DNA of 64,000 nt, taken from contig NZ_JAFFPT010000072.1 in NCBI RefSeq assembly GCF_016918785.1, positions 186,001-250,000 of the forward strand, written 5' to 3'. This document shows positions 16,725 to 25,392 of this stretch, piece after piece; the first letter of the stretch is position 1; each line of letters opens with the position of its first letter. This DNA is from Leptospira ainazelensis. Its GTDB lineage: Bacteria; Spirochaetota; Leptospiria; Leptospirales; Leptospiraceae. The notes beneath the pieces were generated by a model. That model did not search any database, had not been told where the DNA came from, and saw nothing but the letters and a program-made list of their open reading frames with translations. Made by a program: the position numbers and the translations under genes.

Positions 16725-18092
16725 ATGAAATATAAATCTCAAAAAATAGCCTACTGGTTTTTTGCAACTTGTATGTTACTTTTATCTTTACAATTAGTTT
16801 ACGGATTTCTAATGGCTTTTGCTCGGATGGGTTTTGACGGATTACACGAATGGATTCCGTTTAACACCGCAAGGGCGACACACACCAATCTTCTGGTAGT
16901 ATGGCTTCTTACTGGTTTTATGGGAGCCGCGCATTATATCATTCCGGAAGAATCGGGTAGGGAACTCTATTCCGAAAAATTGGCTTACGCACAACTCATT
17001 TCGCTTATCATTGTGGGAGTCGTTTCGATCATCGGATTCCATTTTAATATCTGGGAAGGACGAAAATTTTTGGAAATACCGAGACCTCTCGATTATCTTG
17101 TCGTGATAAACGTTCTTACGTTTCTTTTCAACATAGGGATGACCGTTTGGAAAGGAACAAAAAGTTCCACAACGGGACTCGTTTTGTATTTCGGTTTATT
17201 TTCTGCGGCGCTTTTGTATTTACCCGGTATGATTCAGTTTAACAGCCAGACCGTGGATTCTTATTTTCGCTGGTGGGTAGTTCATCTTTGGGTGGAAGGT
17301 GTTTGGGAACTCATCATGGGAGGTATCCTTTCTTTTCTTCTTATCAAATTGACCGGAGTGGATCGTGAAGTGATCGAAAAATGGCTCTATGTCATCGTAG
17401 GTTTGACTTTTCTTTCGGGAATCTTAGGGACCGGGCATCACTATTATTTTATCGGAGTTCCCGAATACTGGAAATGGATCGGAGGATTTTTTTCGATGCT
17501 CGAACCTCTTGCGTTTTTGGCGATGGCAATGTTTGCGATTTCCATGTATCGTAAGAGCGGCAGAAATCATCCGAATGCGATCTCGCTCTATTGGACCATC
17601 GGAAGTGCGATCATGTCCTGCGTGGGAGCCGGGTTTTTAGGATTTGCACATACCCTACCACAAGTGAATTTATACACGCACGGAACTTTGATTACCGCGA
17701 TGCACGGACATCTCGCGTTCTGGGGGGCTTATGCGATGATCGTACTTGCGATCGTGACTTATGCGATGCCTCTTCTCACGGGAAGAAAACTCTGGAACAA
17801 CCCGATGGGGTTGTATGCGTTCTGGGCGTCCAATATCGGTATGTTGGGAATGACCGGAGCCTTCGCCGTCGCGGGGATCGCGCAGGTTTACTTGGAAAGA
17901 AAATTCGGATTGGACTTTCTGGTAGTTCAGAAAGAGATTCAAGTTCATTTTTTGGGACTCACGTTAGCCGCCACTCTTTTCACTTCGGGGATCATAGCCT
18001 TTATAGTCAATTTTATTCGTTTTGGTCGACCGACGGACGAGGCGTTGAACGCGGAAGATACATCGGGGGATATCGTTCTTAAATTGAAATGA
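16725..18092 (+). CDS. norB: Nitric oxide reductase catalytic subunit
   Basis: 455 aa, the normal length for cNor NorB (12 membrane helices). Haem and FeB ligand motifs are visible: ARATHTNLLVVW (low-spin haem His), HLWVEGVWELIMG with the conserved Glu residues, GTGHHYYFIG (FeB His pair) and AMHGHLAFWGAYAM (haem His). There is no N-terminal quinol-oxidase extension, so electrons come through NorC rather than directly from quinol. The reaction is 2 NO + 2 e- + 2 H+ to N2O + H2O. The stop codon overlaps the start of norQ (ATGA at 18089-18092). Confidence 0.96.
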   Translation: MKYKSQKIAYWFFATCMLLLSLQLVYGFLMAFARMGFDGLHEWIPFNTARATHTNLLVVWLLTGFMGAAHYIIPEESGRELYSEKLAYAQLISLIIVGVVSIIGFHFNIWEGRKFLEIPRPLDYLVVINVLTFLFNIGMTVWKGTKSSTTGLVLYFGLFSAALLYLPGMIQFNSQTVDSYFRWWVVHLWVEGVWELIMGGILSFLLIKLTGVDREVIEKWLYVIVGLTFLSGILGTGHHYYFIGVPEYWKWIGGFFSMLEPLAFLAMAMFAISMYRKSGRNHPNAISLYWTIGSAIMSCVGAGFLGFAHTLPQVNLYTHGTLITAMHGHLAFWGAYAMIVLAIVTYAMPLLTGRKLWNNPMGLYAFWASNIGMLGMTGAFAVAGIAQVYLERKFGLDFLVVQKEIQVHFLGLTLAATLFTSGIIAFIVNFIRFGRPTDEALNAEDTSGDIVLKLK

Positions 18093-18910
18093 AGAATTCT
18101 CCGAATAACGAAGACACAATTCAACTGCGGGAAGCGGTTGAATTGCCCTTTTACAAAGAGACCGGTCACGAGGTCGTCACATTCGAACACGCTCATAAAA
18201 ACAAACTCCCGCTCTTGATCAAAGGGCCTACCGGTTCCGGCAAATCTCGGTTTGTGGAATACATGGCCGCAAGAATGAAACTTCCTTTGCTGATCGTTTC
18301 TTGTCATGAGGAGACGTCAGCAGTGGATCTGTTGGGTCGTTATCTCATCCAAGGAACTGAAACGATCTGGCAGGACGGCCCCCTAACAAGAAGTATACGA
18401 ATGGGCGCGATCCTTTATATCGATGAAATCGCCGAAGCCAGACCCGATACGATCGTTGCGATCCATCCTCTTACGGATTATAGAAGGGAAATTTATCTGG
18501 ATCGTAGAAACGAATCGATCAAAGCTCCCGATTCTTTTATGCTCGTTGCGTCGTACAATCCGGGATATCAAAAGGGCTGGAAAGAATTGAAACCTTCCAC
18601 AAGACAAAGGTTTGTCTCTTTACAATTTGATTATCCGAAGTCCGATGTCGAAGAAACGATCGTAAAGGGTGAAACCGGAATTTCGCCGGAGTTTGCAGGA
18701 AAACTCGTCAGACTCGGCGGGAAAATTCGCAACCTAACCGAGCTAGGACTCACGGAATCCTGCTCTACACGTTTGCTCGTGGACGCCGCGAAGATGATAG
18801 TAAGCGGACTACCTCCGCGTTTGTCCTGCGAAGTTGCGATCGTACAACCTTTGTCTGACGATCGGGATATCGTGAACGGCCTCAAAGACTTGGTTTCTTT
18901 GTTGATGTAA
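18089..18910 (+). CDS. norQ: MoxR/CbbQ-type AAA+ ATPase NorQ
   Basis: 273 aa. Walker A is GPTGSGKSR, Walker B is ILYIDEIAEA, and the sensor region is FMLVASYNPGYQKG. NorQ proteins act together with the VWA protein NorD as a chaperone that inserts the non-haem iron FeB into NorB. The gene overlaps norB by 4 bp and is followed 7 bp later by norD, so the four genes form one transcript. Confidence 0.93.
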   Translation: MKNSPNNEDTIQLREAVELPFYKETGHEVVTFEHAHKNKLPLLIKGPTGSGKSRFVEYMAARMKLPLLIVSCHEETSAVDLLGRYLIQGTETIWQDGPLTRSIRMGAILYIDEIAEARPDTIVAIHPLTDYRREIYLDRRNESIKAPDSFMLVASYNPGYQKGWKELKPSTRQRFVSLQFDYPKSDVEETIVKGETGISPEFAGKLVRLGGKIRNLTELGLTESCSTRLLVDAAKMIVSGLPPRLSCEVAIVQPLSDDRDIVNGLKDLVSLLM

Positions 18911-18917
18911 CGTTGCA

Positions 18918-20693
18918 GTGGGTTGGGAAGAATTTACATTCAAACATCTCTATGGATTCGCACAAGGATGGTTCGGAAACCGGGTAAAATTCGATTCGAC
19001 CGAAAATCGTATAACTCTTTCGCAGATAAAAGATCGTCTTTCGGTTCTTGCAAAAGCTCTCACAGGAGAAAATATAGAAATCCTGACCGCGGAAAAAGTC
19101 GGAGGTTATCAGAAAAATCGATTCTTTCTTCCAAACGAGTATTTTCACGGACCTAATAAAATTAAAAACATTGAATTTTATATTTTTAGAATATTATATC
19201 TTTTTATTCAGAAAAAACTGAGCTTAAACTGGACGGACGGGCTCGACAAGGGAAAGGAAGAGTCGCTACAAAAAGCGAAGGAGAATCATTCTTTTGTCCT
19301 GGAAAATCTCCGTAGAGTGTATCCGGATTCTTGGGACACGATCTCTTCCGTAATCGAAACTGAAATTGAATTCCAAAAAAAGAATATTCAAAATTCTAAA
19401 ATCGAAACCGATCTTTCTTACCTGCACGGAATGTGGATGTCCGCGCCATCGGATAAGAATATCCTGAAAAACACGGCTCCTCCGGATCCAGGGTCGATAC
19501 TAAATGATTTGATCGAAACCGAGATCGAAGGAATTGCGAGGGAAAGGATCGAATCCATTGAAATCGATAAAAAGTCGCAAGCGGACTACACCCTTCAACA
19601 TCATTTTGAAAAGGTGGATACGATCGAGGAGTTTAATGGCAATTGGAGAGACTTCGACGGTTCGGACGAACTTTCGGAACAAAAGGACGCGCTTCAAGAA
19701 TTGGATTTGAGGAATACGGTTCGATCCGAAGATCCGACTCATTCCATCTTTCGAACGGAATTCTTATTCGGATCGATTCTTCCCGAGATTCAAGACACTA
19801 AGTCGAGTGAAAAGTCGATTCCTTACGACGAATGGGACGCCTCCAAAAAAAAATACAAAAAAGGATACTGTAGGGTTTTTCCCCGGGAACTGATCGAGGA
19901 GGATTCCGTTTTTTGCGGTAAAACTCTTTCGGAAAACAATTCCGTCTTAAATACTCTACGGTCCCGGTTCAACCGATTTGTGAACGAACGAACGGCAGTC
20001 AAACGCCAGTTAGACGGAGAAGATTTGGATTTGGATTCGATCGTCGATTATTTTACCGATATTCTTTCCGATCGAACTCCCTCGGAGAGAATTTATATCT
20101 CCGGAAGAAAGACGTTAAGGGATATATCGATTTTAGTTTTGATGGATACGAGTCTTTCCACGGATTCCTTCGTGGAAAACCGGCGAATCTTAGACGTGGA
20201 AAAAATTTCTTTACTTTTATTCGGTCAACTCTGTTCGGAATTCGGAGATCGATTTCAGATCGATTCTTTTTCCTCCAGAACCAGAAATCATTGCGACTAT
20301 TTCTCGATCAAAAAATTCGAAGACCCTTGGGCGAAGGCAAAAAATAGAATCGGAGCCGTTCAAGCCAGCGGTTACACGAGAATCGGTCCCGCGATTCGTC
20401 ACGCTTTGACGGGAATCAGAAAAGAGACGAGCGCTAAACGTTGGATTCTTCTTTTATCAGACGGTAAACCGAACGACTACGATCGATACGAAGGTAGTTA
20501 CGGAATCGAAGACGTTAAACAGGCGATTCGGGAATGCGAAAAATACAAAGTAGGTTTTTACGCGCTCGCGATAGACAAACAGGCAAAACAGTATCTTCCG
20601 GCAATGTTGGGACATAGCTCGTATCGAATTCTTCCGAATCCGTCGCATTTACCGGACGCTCTCACGGACTTTTATATGAAACTTTTAAGATAG
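18918..20693 (+). CDS. norD: VWA-domain protein NorD
   Basis: 591 aa. The N-terminal half is helical and charged. The C-terminal von Willebrand A domain carries the MIDAS motif in LVLMDTSLSTDSF (DxSxS), a TRIGPAIRHAL segment and LLLSDGKPNDYD. NorD works with NorQ to activate NO reductase. The start is a GTG 7 bp after the norQ stop; no ATG occurs in the first 150 codons in frame, and the encoded WEEFTFKHLYGF is well placed for the family. The ribosome site is weak, which suggests translational coupling. Confidence 0.9.
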   Translation: MGWEEFTFKHLYGFAQGWFGNRVKFDSTENRITLSQIKDRLSVLAKALTGENIEILTAEKVGGYQKNRFFLPNEYFHGPNKIKNIEFYIFRILYLFIQKKLSLNWTDGLDKGKEESLQKAKENHSFVLENLRRVYPDSWDTISSVIETEIEFQKKNIQNSKIETDLSYLHGMWMSAPSDKNILKNTAPPDPGSILNDLIETEIEGIARERIESIEIDKKSQADYTLQHHFEKVDTIEEFNGNWRDFDGSDELSEQKDALQELDLRNTVRSEDPTHSIFRTEFLFGSILPEIQDTKSSEKSIPYDEWDASKKKYKKGYCRVFPRELIEEDSVFCGKTLSENNSVLNTLRSRFNRFVNERTAVKRQLDGEDLDLDSIVDYFTDILSDRTPSERIYISGRKTLRDISILVLMDTSLSTDSFVENRRILDVEKISLLLFGQLCSEFGDRFQIDSFSSRTRNHCDYFSIKKFEDPWAKAKNRIGAVQASGYTRIGPAIRHALTGIRKETSAKRWILLLSDGKPNDYDRYEGSYGIEDVKQAIRECEKYKVGFYALAIDKQAKQYLPAMLGHSSYRILPNPSHLPDALTDFYMKLLR

Positions 20694-20805
20694 ATTTTTG
20701 GATCCGAGACGTCCGATTTATGACAAGAATTGAATTTTAGAATATTTTAAAAATTGAATCCTTTGGGAAACGTGATAGAATTGCCGCCGTCGCTTAAGAA
20801 ATAGA

Positions 20806-21420
20806 ATGGAAAAAAAATTACTCAGAAAAACGGCTTCCATCAACGAAGACGTAAAGGCCATTTCCTCTCTTGCCTTTGGAATTCGTGTAAAGGCGTTAAA
20901 CTCTATTATTTTATCGGTTCACGCCGGGAGCGCCGCGAAAGGTTTTGGAGTGGTTGCTCAAGAAATTATTTCTTTTAGCAAGGCGACCACGAGGATCACT
21001 GAGGAGCTTACTAAAGTTATGTATTTTTTGAGCCGAGAAGCGAGTCATCAGGTTAAAAATAGAATCGCTTTTGAAAAGGCGAAAAAAATAGAAAATTACG
21101 GAAATAAATCCGGAGCCCTAAAACAGATGATACGTTCTTTCGAATCAAAGGAAGTCGATTTTCAAAAAAATACTTTTTCAATTCAGAATTCGATGTTGAT
21201 TCGAACTAAAAATTTAATACGACAATGTCTGGATGGGAAGGTGATCAGTCTTCAGGCGAAAATCGAAAGTGAATACATCGGAGCGGATAAAACGAAGGCA
21301 GGGGCCGTCGCCGAAAAATTCTCCGCGTCGATCGATTCGATAGAAAATTTAGCAAAAAAAATCTTGGATGGATGGAAAAATGAAAAGAATGGAAACGATT
21401 TATTCCAGTCAAGATTATAG
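20806..21420 (+). CDS. Soluble chemoreceptor-like (MCP signalling hairpin) protein
   Basis: 204 aa with no membrane segment. Residues about 20-75 resemble the MCP hairpin tip: VKALNSIILSVHAGSAAKGF and GVVAQEIISFSKATTRITEE parallel the ALNAAIEAARAGE..GFAVVA.EVR pattern of methyl-accepting proteins. The His in place of Arg and the absence of a normal N-terminal methylation helix show divergence. The rest is alpha-helical. Its 3' end overlaps the di-iron MBL-fold gene by about 40 bp, and in Treponema an O2-binding di-iron protein (ODP) is known to pair with such a receptor. This points to a soluble gas-sensing receptor complex. It is 112 bp downstream of norD. Confidence 0.75.
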   Translation: MEKKLLRKTASINEDVKAISSLAFGIRVKALNSIILSVHAGSAAKGFGVVAQEIISFSKATTRITEELTKVMYFLSREASHQVKNRIAFEKAKKIENYGNKSGALKQMIRSFESKEVDFQKNTFSIQNSMLIRTKNLIRQCLDGKVISLQAKIESEYIGADKTKAGAVAEKFSASIDSIENLAKKILDGWKNEKNGNDLFQSRL

Positions 21421-22120
21421 TTGGTCTGTAATCGCGAGAGATCCCGATAAACCGGGTTATATCATAGATACGAACGAGTATCTTATCGTTTCTTCCGGTC
21501 AAGGTTTGCTCACTGATCCGGGAGGAAGCGAAATTTTCCCGGAAGTTTTTTCGGCAATCTGTGAAAAATTCGATCCGACTCAAATCACGAAGATTTTTTC
21601 AAGTCATCAGGATCCGGACATCATTTCCTCTCTTTCACTTTGGCTCGAGGTAAATCCGGAAATCAAATGTTATCTGAGTTGGCTCTGGTCCAGTTTTGTT
21701 CCTCACTTCGGAGGTAAGGAGGATACATTTATTCAGATTCCGGATCCCGGAATGGACGTCGTAATCGGCGATCATACGTTACGCGCAATACCGGCTCACT
21801 ATTTACATTCTTCCGGAAATTTCAATTTGTATGATCCGAGCGCGAGAATCCTGTTTAGCGGGGATATAGGCGCGTCTCTTTTGCCTCCCGAATTTACGGA
21901 TCTATTCGTTACTGATTTCGATAAACACACTCGATATATGAAGAAGTTCCATCAAAGATGGATGGGATCCAACGAGGCGAAAAAAAAATGGATAAAGGAA
22001 ATTCGAAATTTAAAAGTCGATATGATGGTTCCACAACACGGCGCGCTTTTTCAAAAGGAAGAGGTTCAAAATTTTTTAGATTGGTTCGACGAATTGGAAG
22101 TGGGAATTACGGAAAACTGA
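21380..22120 (+). CDS. Metallo-beta-lactamase-fold di-iron protein (ODP / flavodiiron-like)
   Basis: 246 aa from the ATG at 21380 (GGATGG lies upstream; ATGs at 21368 and 21392 are alternatives). Di-iron ligand positions are seen as SSHQDPD (H76, D78, D80), HYLHSSGNF (H143 or H140), FSGDIG (D162) and PQHG (H220). This is the flavodiiron-protein ligand set in the short form without flavodoxin or rubredoxin domains, as in the oxygen-binding di-iron proteins. Such proteins bind O2 and probably NO. The overlap with the chemoreceptor-like gene and the position after norD suggest it is the sensor half of a gas-taxis unit. An NO-reducing enzyme role is possible but a flavin partner is lacking. Confidence 0.82.
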   Translation: MKRMETIYSSQDYSWSVIARDPDKPGYIIDTNEYLIVSSGQGLLTDPGGSEIFPEVFSAICEKFDPTQITKIFSSHQDPDIISSLSLWLEVNPEIKCYLSWLWSSFVPHFGGKEDTFIQIPDPGMDVVIGDHTLRAIPAHYLHSSGNFNLYDPSARILFSGDIGASLLPPEFTDLFVTDFDKHTRYMKKFHQRWMGSNEAKKKWIKEIRNLKVDMMVPQHGALFQKEEVQNFLDWFDELEVGITEN

Positions 22121-22213
22121 TCCGATGATCCACTGAGAAAAATCATCGGATCGAATCCTTGCCGTTTGAAAACTCTTCTTGCCAAAATCAAAAAAGGAGA
22201 AAGTTTTTGAGAA

Positions 22214-22717
22214 GTGGACTTTTATTCTTATCTCGTTTTCCTGTTCTTTCATATTTTCGCCGCGATCTTTTGGATCGGCGGGATGTTGTCTTATGTGTTC
22301 GTTTTTCGGCCCGTTTTGAAAAATCCGGATTACACGAATATAAAACTCGATTTGTTTTATGAGCTCGCATTACAGTTTAGAAAAATAGCATATTATCTAT
22401 TTACGGTCTCCTTTGCGAGCGGATCCGCGATTCTCTACTGGAAAGGATACCGTCCGACTGATATCGAATTCTTATTTCAAAATCCGTTTTCGGTGATCGC
22501 CTGTAAAATATTTCTTTTTTGCGTTTTGGTTTTCAGCTCCGTGTTTCACGACTTCTTCTTAGGTCCGTTGACTCAAAGTTTGATCCACGAAAACCCGACC
22601 CTTTGGGAAAAATACCGCCGAAAGGCGGCCTTTTTCGGAAGAGTAAATCTTCTTCTTTCCATTCTGATTGCGATATTAGGAATTCTATTTTCGAGAGGTC
22701 AAAATTCCTTTTTGTAA
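22214..22717 (+). CDS. CopD-like four-helix membrane protein
   Basis: 167 aa with four hydrophobic helices. The first, FLFFHIFAAIFWIGGMLSYV, has the H...WIGG pattern of CopD and related haem/copper membrane proteins; further His and Asp occur at helix ends (FHDFFLGPL). The start is a GTG; an in-frame stop lies two codons upstream, and AGGAG sits 14 bp before it. Small CopD-like proteins are often found with cytochrome and NO or copper genes, where a copper or haem handling role is assumed but not proven. It is convergent with nnrS. Confidence 0.65.
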   Translation: MDFYSYLVFLFFHIFAAIFWIGGMLSYVFVFRPVLKNPDYTNIKLDLFYELALQFRKIAYYLFTVSFASGSAILYWKGYRPTDIEFLFQNPFSVIACKIFLFCVLVFSSVFHDFFLGPLTQSLIHENPTLWEKYRRKAAFFGRVNLLLSILIAILGILFSRGQNSFL

Positions 22718-22780
22718 ACGTGTATTCCTTCTCACCGGAGTTCGAGTAAAAATCGAACGATTTGCCTTTTAAGAAATTTT

Positions 22781-23962
22781 TCATTTCTTTTGTGAATCGA
22801 TTCTGGGTCCGAGAAGTATATTCCAATATTTGAATATTATTACGGAGAATGAAAAAATCCAAAGTATTCCCGAAATCCCGTATCCTATACTAGATAGACC
22901 GAAAAGCGGAAATAAAACCCGGACAAAAACTGCAAGTGTGATGCTCGCATATCCGAAGCGGATCGTTTTGGACGCCGCTATCGTTCTACCCGTATGACCC
23001 AGAGATACTCGTGTGATCATTCCGTAGATAAAACCTCCGATCGCTCCTACGGTAAGAATGTGAAAAGAAGCGGATAGAGGAAACAAACCCAAATGGGAAA
23101 GTCCGTACGAAAAAAATCCGAGAATCAGCCAAAAATAGGATAAGAATAAGATCCACAAAATCGGTGTTTTGCGAGATTTCCAAGGTTCCCATAAACACCA
23201 GCGATAGGCTTGTAAGCCCGTAAATGCGAGCGCAAAAAATCCGGCTCCGACTTGCAGCTTCGGAAACCAAAAAAGCAATGATTCGATTCCGATCAAAAGA
23301 AAAGAGCCGTAATTGGTTAGGGTCTCGATTTTTTGATTTCTTTTAGGATTGGAACCGGCCACGGCCACCGTCGTAAAAAAAGGCAAAATTCTCCCCGCGA
23401 TCAAAATGATAAAGATCAAGATCACAAAGATGGAAATATGAATCCAATGGAGCGAGAGAGCCGAAGGAATGATCTCCAATATCGAAAGAATCGCAAGTCC
23501 GTGACCAATCCCGAATAAGGTATAACATAAAACGATCATACGATTGTGTTCCTGTCCTTTTTGCATCAGCTTAGGTGCGAGCAAATACAACACAAATAAG
23601 TCGCAGATAAAATCGCTCAGAAACGCGGAGTAGGAAACGGCGGGGAGGTCGATCCAACAGAATCTTCCCAAAACCCAAAGAAAGAATAAAAGAAAAAGTG
23701 ATCTTTCCCGGATCAGTATCGTCTTTGTCCAATTCTGAGCGGCGGTAAATAGAAATCCTAAGATGGCGGCTCTCGCAAAACCGAATACCATTTCATAGGA
23801 ATGAAACGGAACCAACCCGGTTATCAGCGGAGGTTTTAAGAATGAAAAAAGAATTAGGATCCAGATAAAAATCGATCCGAGCGCGTGGAGGGAAGCCGCG
23901 AGAAAAAAAGGGCGAAACGCATTTGTCCACAGGTGAGTTCTGAAATTCGAAAGTAAATTCAT
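22781..23962 (-). CDS. nnrS: NnrS family haem/copper membrane protein
   Basis: 393 aa with about 12 hydrophobic helices. Signature segments are NAFRPFFLAASLHALGS at the start, FHSYEMVFGFARAAILGFLF with the conserved H..E, TAAQNWTKT and RVSLGHTGRTI. NnrS proteins are haem- and copper-containing membrane proteins that protect cells from NO-related damage and occur in DNR/NnrR regulons. The gene is preceded by an FNR-type box with a -10-like hexamer only about 7 bp from the ATG, so the mRNA may be leaderless. Confidence 0.9.
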   Translation of the reverse strand: MNLLSNFRTHLWTNAFRPFFLAASLHALGSIFIWILILFSFLKPPLITGLVPFHSYEMVFGFARAAILGFLFTAAQNWTKTILIRERSLFLLFFLWVLGRFCWIDLPAVSYSAFLSDFICDLFVLYLLAPKLMQKGQEHNRMIVLCYTLFGIGHGLAILSILEIIPSALSLHWIHISIFVILIFIILIAGRILPFFTTVAVAGSNPKRNQKIETLTNYGSFLLIGIESLLFWFPKLQVGAGFFALAFTGLQAYRWCLWEPWKSRKTPILWILFLSYFWLILGFFSYGLSHLGLFPLSASFHILTVGAIGGFIYGMITRVSLGHTGRTIAASKTIRFGYASITLAVFVRVLFPLFGLSSIGYGISGILWIFSFSVIIFKYWNILLGPRIDSQKK

Positions 23963-23968
23963 GATTTC

Positions 23969-24010
23969 ATTCTAAGATGGAATTTTAAATTTCTCCTTGA
24001 TTTGTATCAA
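23969..24010 (-). promoter_or_regulatory. FNR/DNR-type box and -10 of nnrS
   Basis: Perfect TTGATTTGTATCAA-type site at 23997-24010 and, 22 bp closer to nnrS on the minus strand, the -10-like TAGAAT (23974-23969). The predicted transcription start is near 23962, which is also the first base of the ATG. Confidence 0.78.
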
Positions 24011-24017
24011 CAGCCTT

Positions 24018-24641
24018 TCAGAGAAATTGTTTGAGTCCTTCTCTGTTTAGAATTTTAATCTGTCCTCTTTCCGGATCGATGATCTGAAGATCTTTCAATT
24101 GTCTTAGGATTCTGGAAAACGTTTCCGCTCTAAGAATCAGCATCGAAGCGATTTGACCGTGATTGAGAGGGGGGCAATCGGCGGGAAGGTGATATAAAAA
24201 ATGAGCCACTCTCTGCATTGAATCCATAGTAAGCCCCCGATTGATCGTCATGTTTAAGGACTGCATTTTTTGAAATAAGGACTGTAAGAGCAGATGATTG
24301 AGGGCGATATTATTTTTGATTTCGTTTATTAACTGGGAGAGGGGCAGACGAATTATCTTGGAGTCGGAGATAAATCTTCCAGAGGCGGGATAAGGTATTC
24401 CTGTGATGATTGCGAACTCGGCGATAAGAGAAATGGGTGAGAAGAAGTTCATCGTGATCTCGTTAGAATTTCCGTCGTATTTAAAGATCTGAACCGTCCC
24501 GTCCGTCAGCAGATCCAATGAATTCGGTTTATCTCCTTCGTGAAAAAGAAATTCTCCCTTCTTATAGTGTTCCACCTTTCCATTGGAAAAAATGGAAAGA
24601 ATTTCTTGGTCCCCGATCTCTTCGAATATATTCAGTAACAC
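24018..24641 (-). CDS. Crp/Fnr-family transcriptional regulator (DNR-like)
   Basis: 207 aa with a GTG start preceded by GAGGGA. The sensory barrel is seen as GEFLFHEGDKPNSLDLLTDG, and the HTH as LNHGQIASMLILRAETFSRI; the recognition helix has E-T-F-S-R, the E-x-x-S-R pattern that fits TTGAT half-sites. There is no FNR Cys set in the N-terminus, so haem-based NO sensing as in DNR is the best guess. It lies between nnrS and the nos operon, facing away from nos, and shares the intergenic region that holds the nos box. Which of the two Crp/Fnr proteins in the region acts on which promoter cannot be told. Confidence 0.85.
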   Translation of the reverse strand: MLLNIFEEIGDQEILSIFSNGKVEHYKKGEFLFHEGDKPNSLDLLTDGTVQIFKYDGNSNEITMNFFSPISLIAEFAIITGIPYPASGRFISDSKIIRLPLSQLINEIKNNIALNHLLLQSLFQKMQSLNMTINRGLTMDSMQRVAHFLYHLPADCPPLNHGQIASMLILRAETFSRILRQLKDLQIIDPERGQIKILNREGLKQFL

Positions 24642-24757
24642 AATCTGTATCCCTCGTTATCTTTTGATAATACCATTCGTTCCCGGAATCTTTTTAAACT
24701 TACGGAATATTCTCCTCCAATTTAGTTTCATTTCATTCTATTTTTTAATAGGAACGA

Positions 24758-24769
24758 TGACAATTGTCA
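24758..24769. promoter_or_regulatory. Palindrome upstream of the DNR-like gene
   Basis: Perfect 12-bp palindrome TGACAATTGTCA. On the minus strand it also contains TTGACA (24770-24765), a full -35 match for the DNR-like regulator, with TTAAAA about 16 bp further on. It could be a promoter, an operator or both. Confidence 0.35.
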
Positions 24770-24789
24770 ATGGAATCTTTTGTCTCCAC

Positions 24790-24830
24790 TTGATTTGGAT
24801 CAATTGAGAAAATCAAATTTAGACTATAAT
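24790..24830 (+). promoter_or_regulatory. FNR/DNR-type box and -10 of the nos operon
   Basis: Perfect TTGATTTGGATCAA (24790-24803) and, 21 bp later, a consensus TATAAT (24825-24830). Predicted start of transcription is near 24837 and the box centre near -40, the class II arrangement. The first gene (nosC) starts about 77 bp downstream. Confidence 0.85.
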
Positions 24831-24913
24831 CGGATCACAATTCTGCGGCCTGCGGCCTGCGGATCGGATGTTTTAGTCTGCGGAATGGATTCAAGTTAGG
24901 GTGAGGAATCAAA

Positions 24914-25381
24914 ATGGGTATTCGATTTTCTAAAGGGCATTTTGGACTTAGATGGAATAAAACAGCGATCGTGATCGCAATTTCTTTAATATTAGGAGTT
25001 TATTGTGGAAAAGAAAAGACTGAAGAAGGTTCGACGTCTACCGAAAACTCCAAAGGGATAGGCCCGGTGGCCTCGGTCGTACTGGCCGCCTTGGATGAAA
25101 CTCTTGCAAATAAAGGAAAAAAACAATTCGAGGCAAAGTGCAGCGCCTGTCACAAGTTTGAAGAGAAGGTTGTGGGGCCCGCGTTATCGGGTGTCACTCT
25201 TCGGAGAACTCCGGAATGGATCATGAACATGATTCTAAATCCCGTTGAAATGACTCAAAAAGATCCGATCGCCCAAGGTCTTCTTGCGGAACACCTAACT
25301 CAGATGACCTTTCAGAACGTTCAGGAAAGTGAAGCTCGGGAGATCCTCGAGTATTTTAGAAAAATGGACAGTAAGAAATAG
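24914..25381 (+). CDS. nosC: Lipoprotein-type cytochrome c of the nos operon
   Basis: 155 aa. A membrane-inserting N-terminus ends in LGVYC, a probable lipobox, so the protein is likely tethered to the membrane. One haem site CSACH and a C-terminal region with Met residues for axial ligation (QMTFQN) follow. It precedes nosZ by 11 bp. In clade II nos clusters such small cytochromes c (NosC) carry electrons from the quinol pool to N2O reductase. The name rests on position and type rather than on close sequence recall. Confidence 0.75.
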   Translation: MGIRFSKGHFGLRWNKTAIVIAISLILGVYCGKEKTEEGSTSTENSKGIGPVASVVLAALDETLANKGKKQFEAKCSACHKFEEKVVGPALSGVTLRRTPEWIMNMILNPVEMTQKDPIAQGLLAEHLTQMTFQNVQESEAREILEYFRKMDSKK

Positions 25382-25392
25382 GAGGAATTTAT

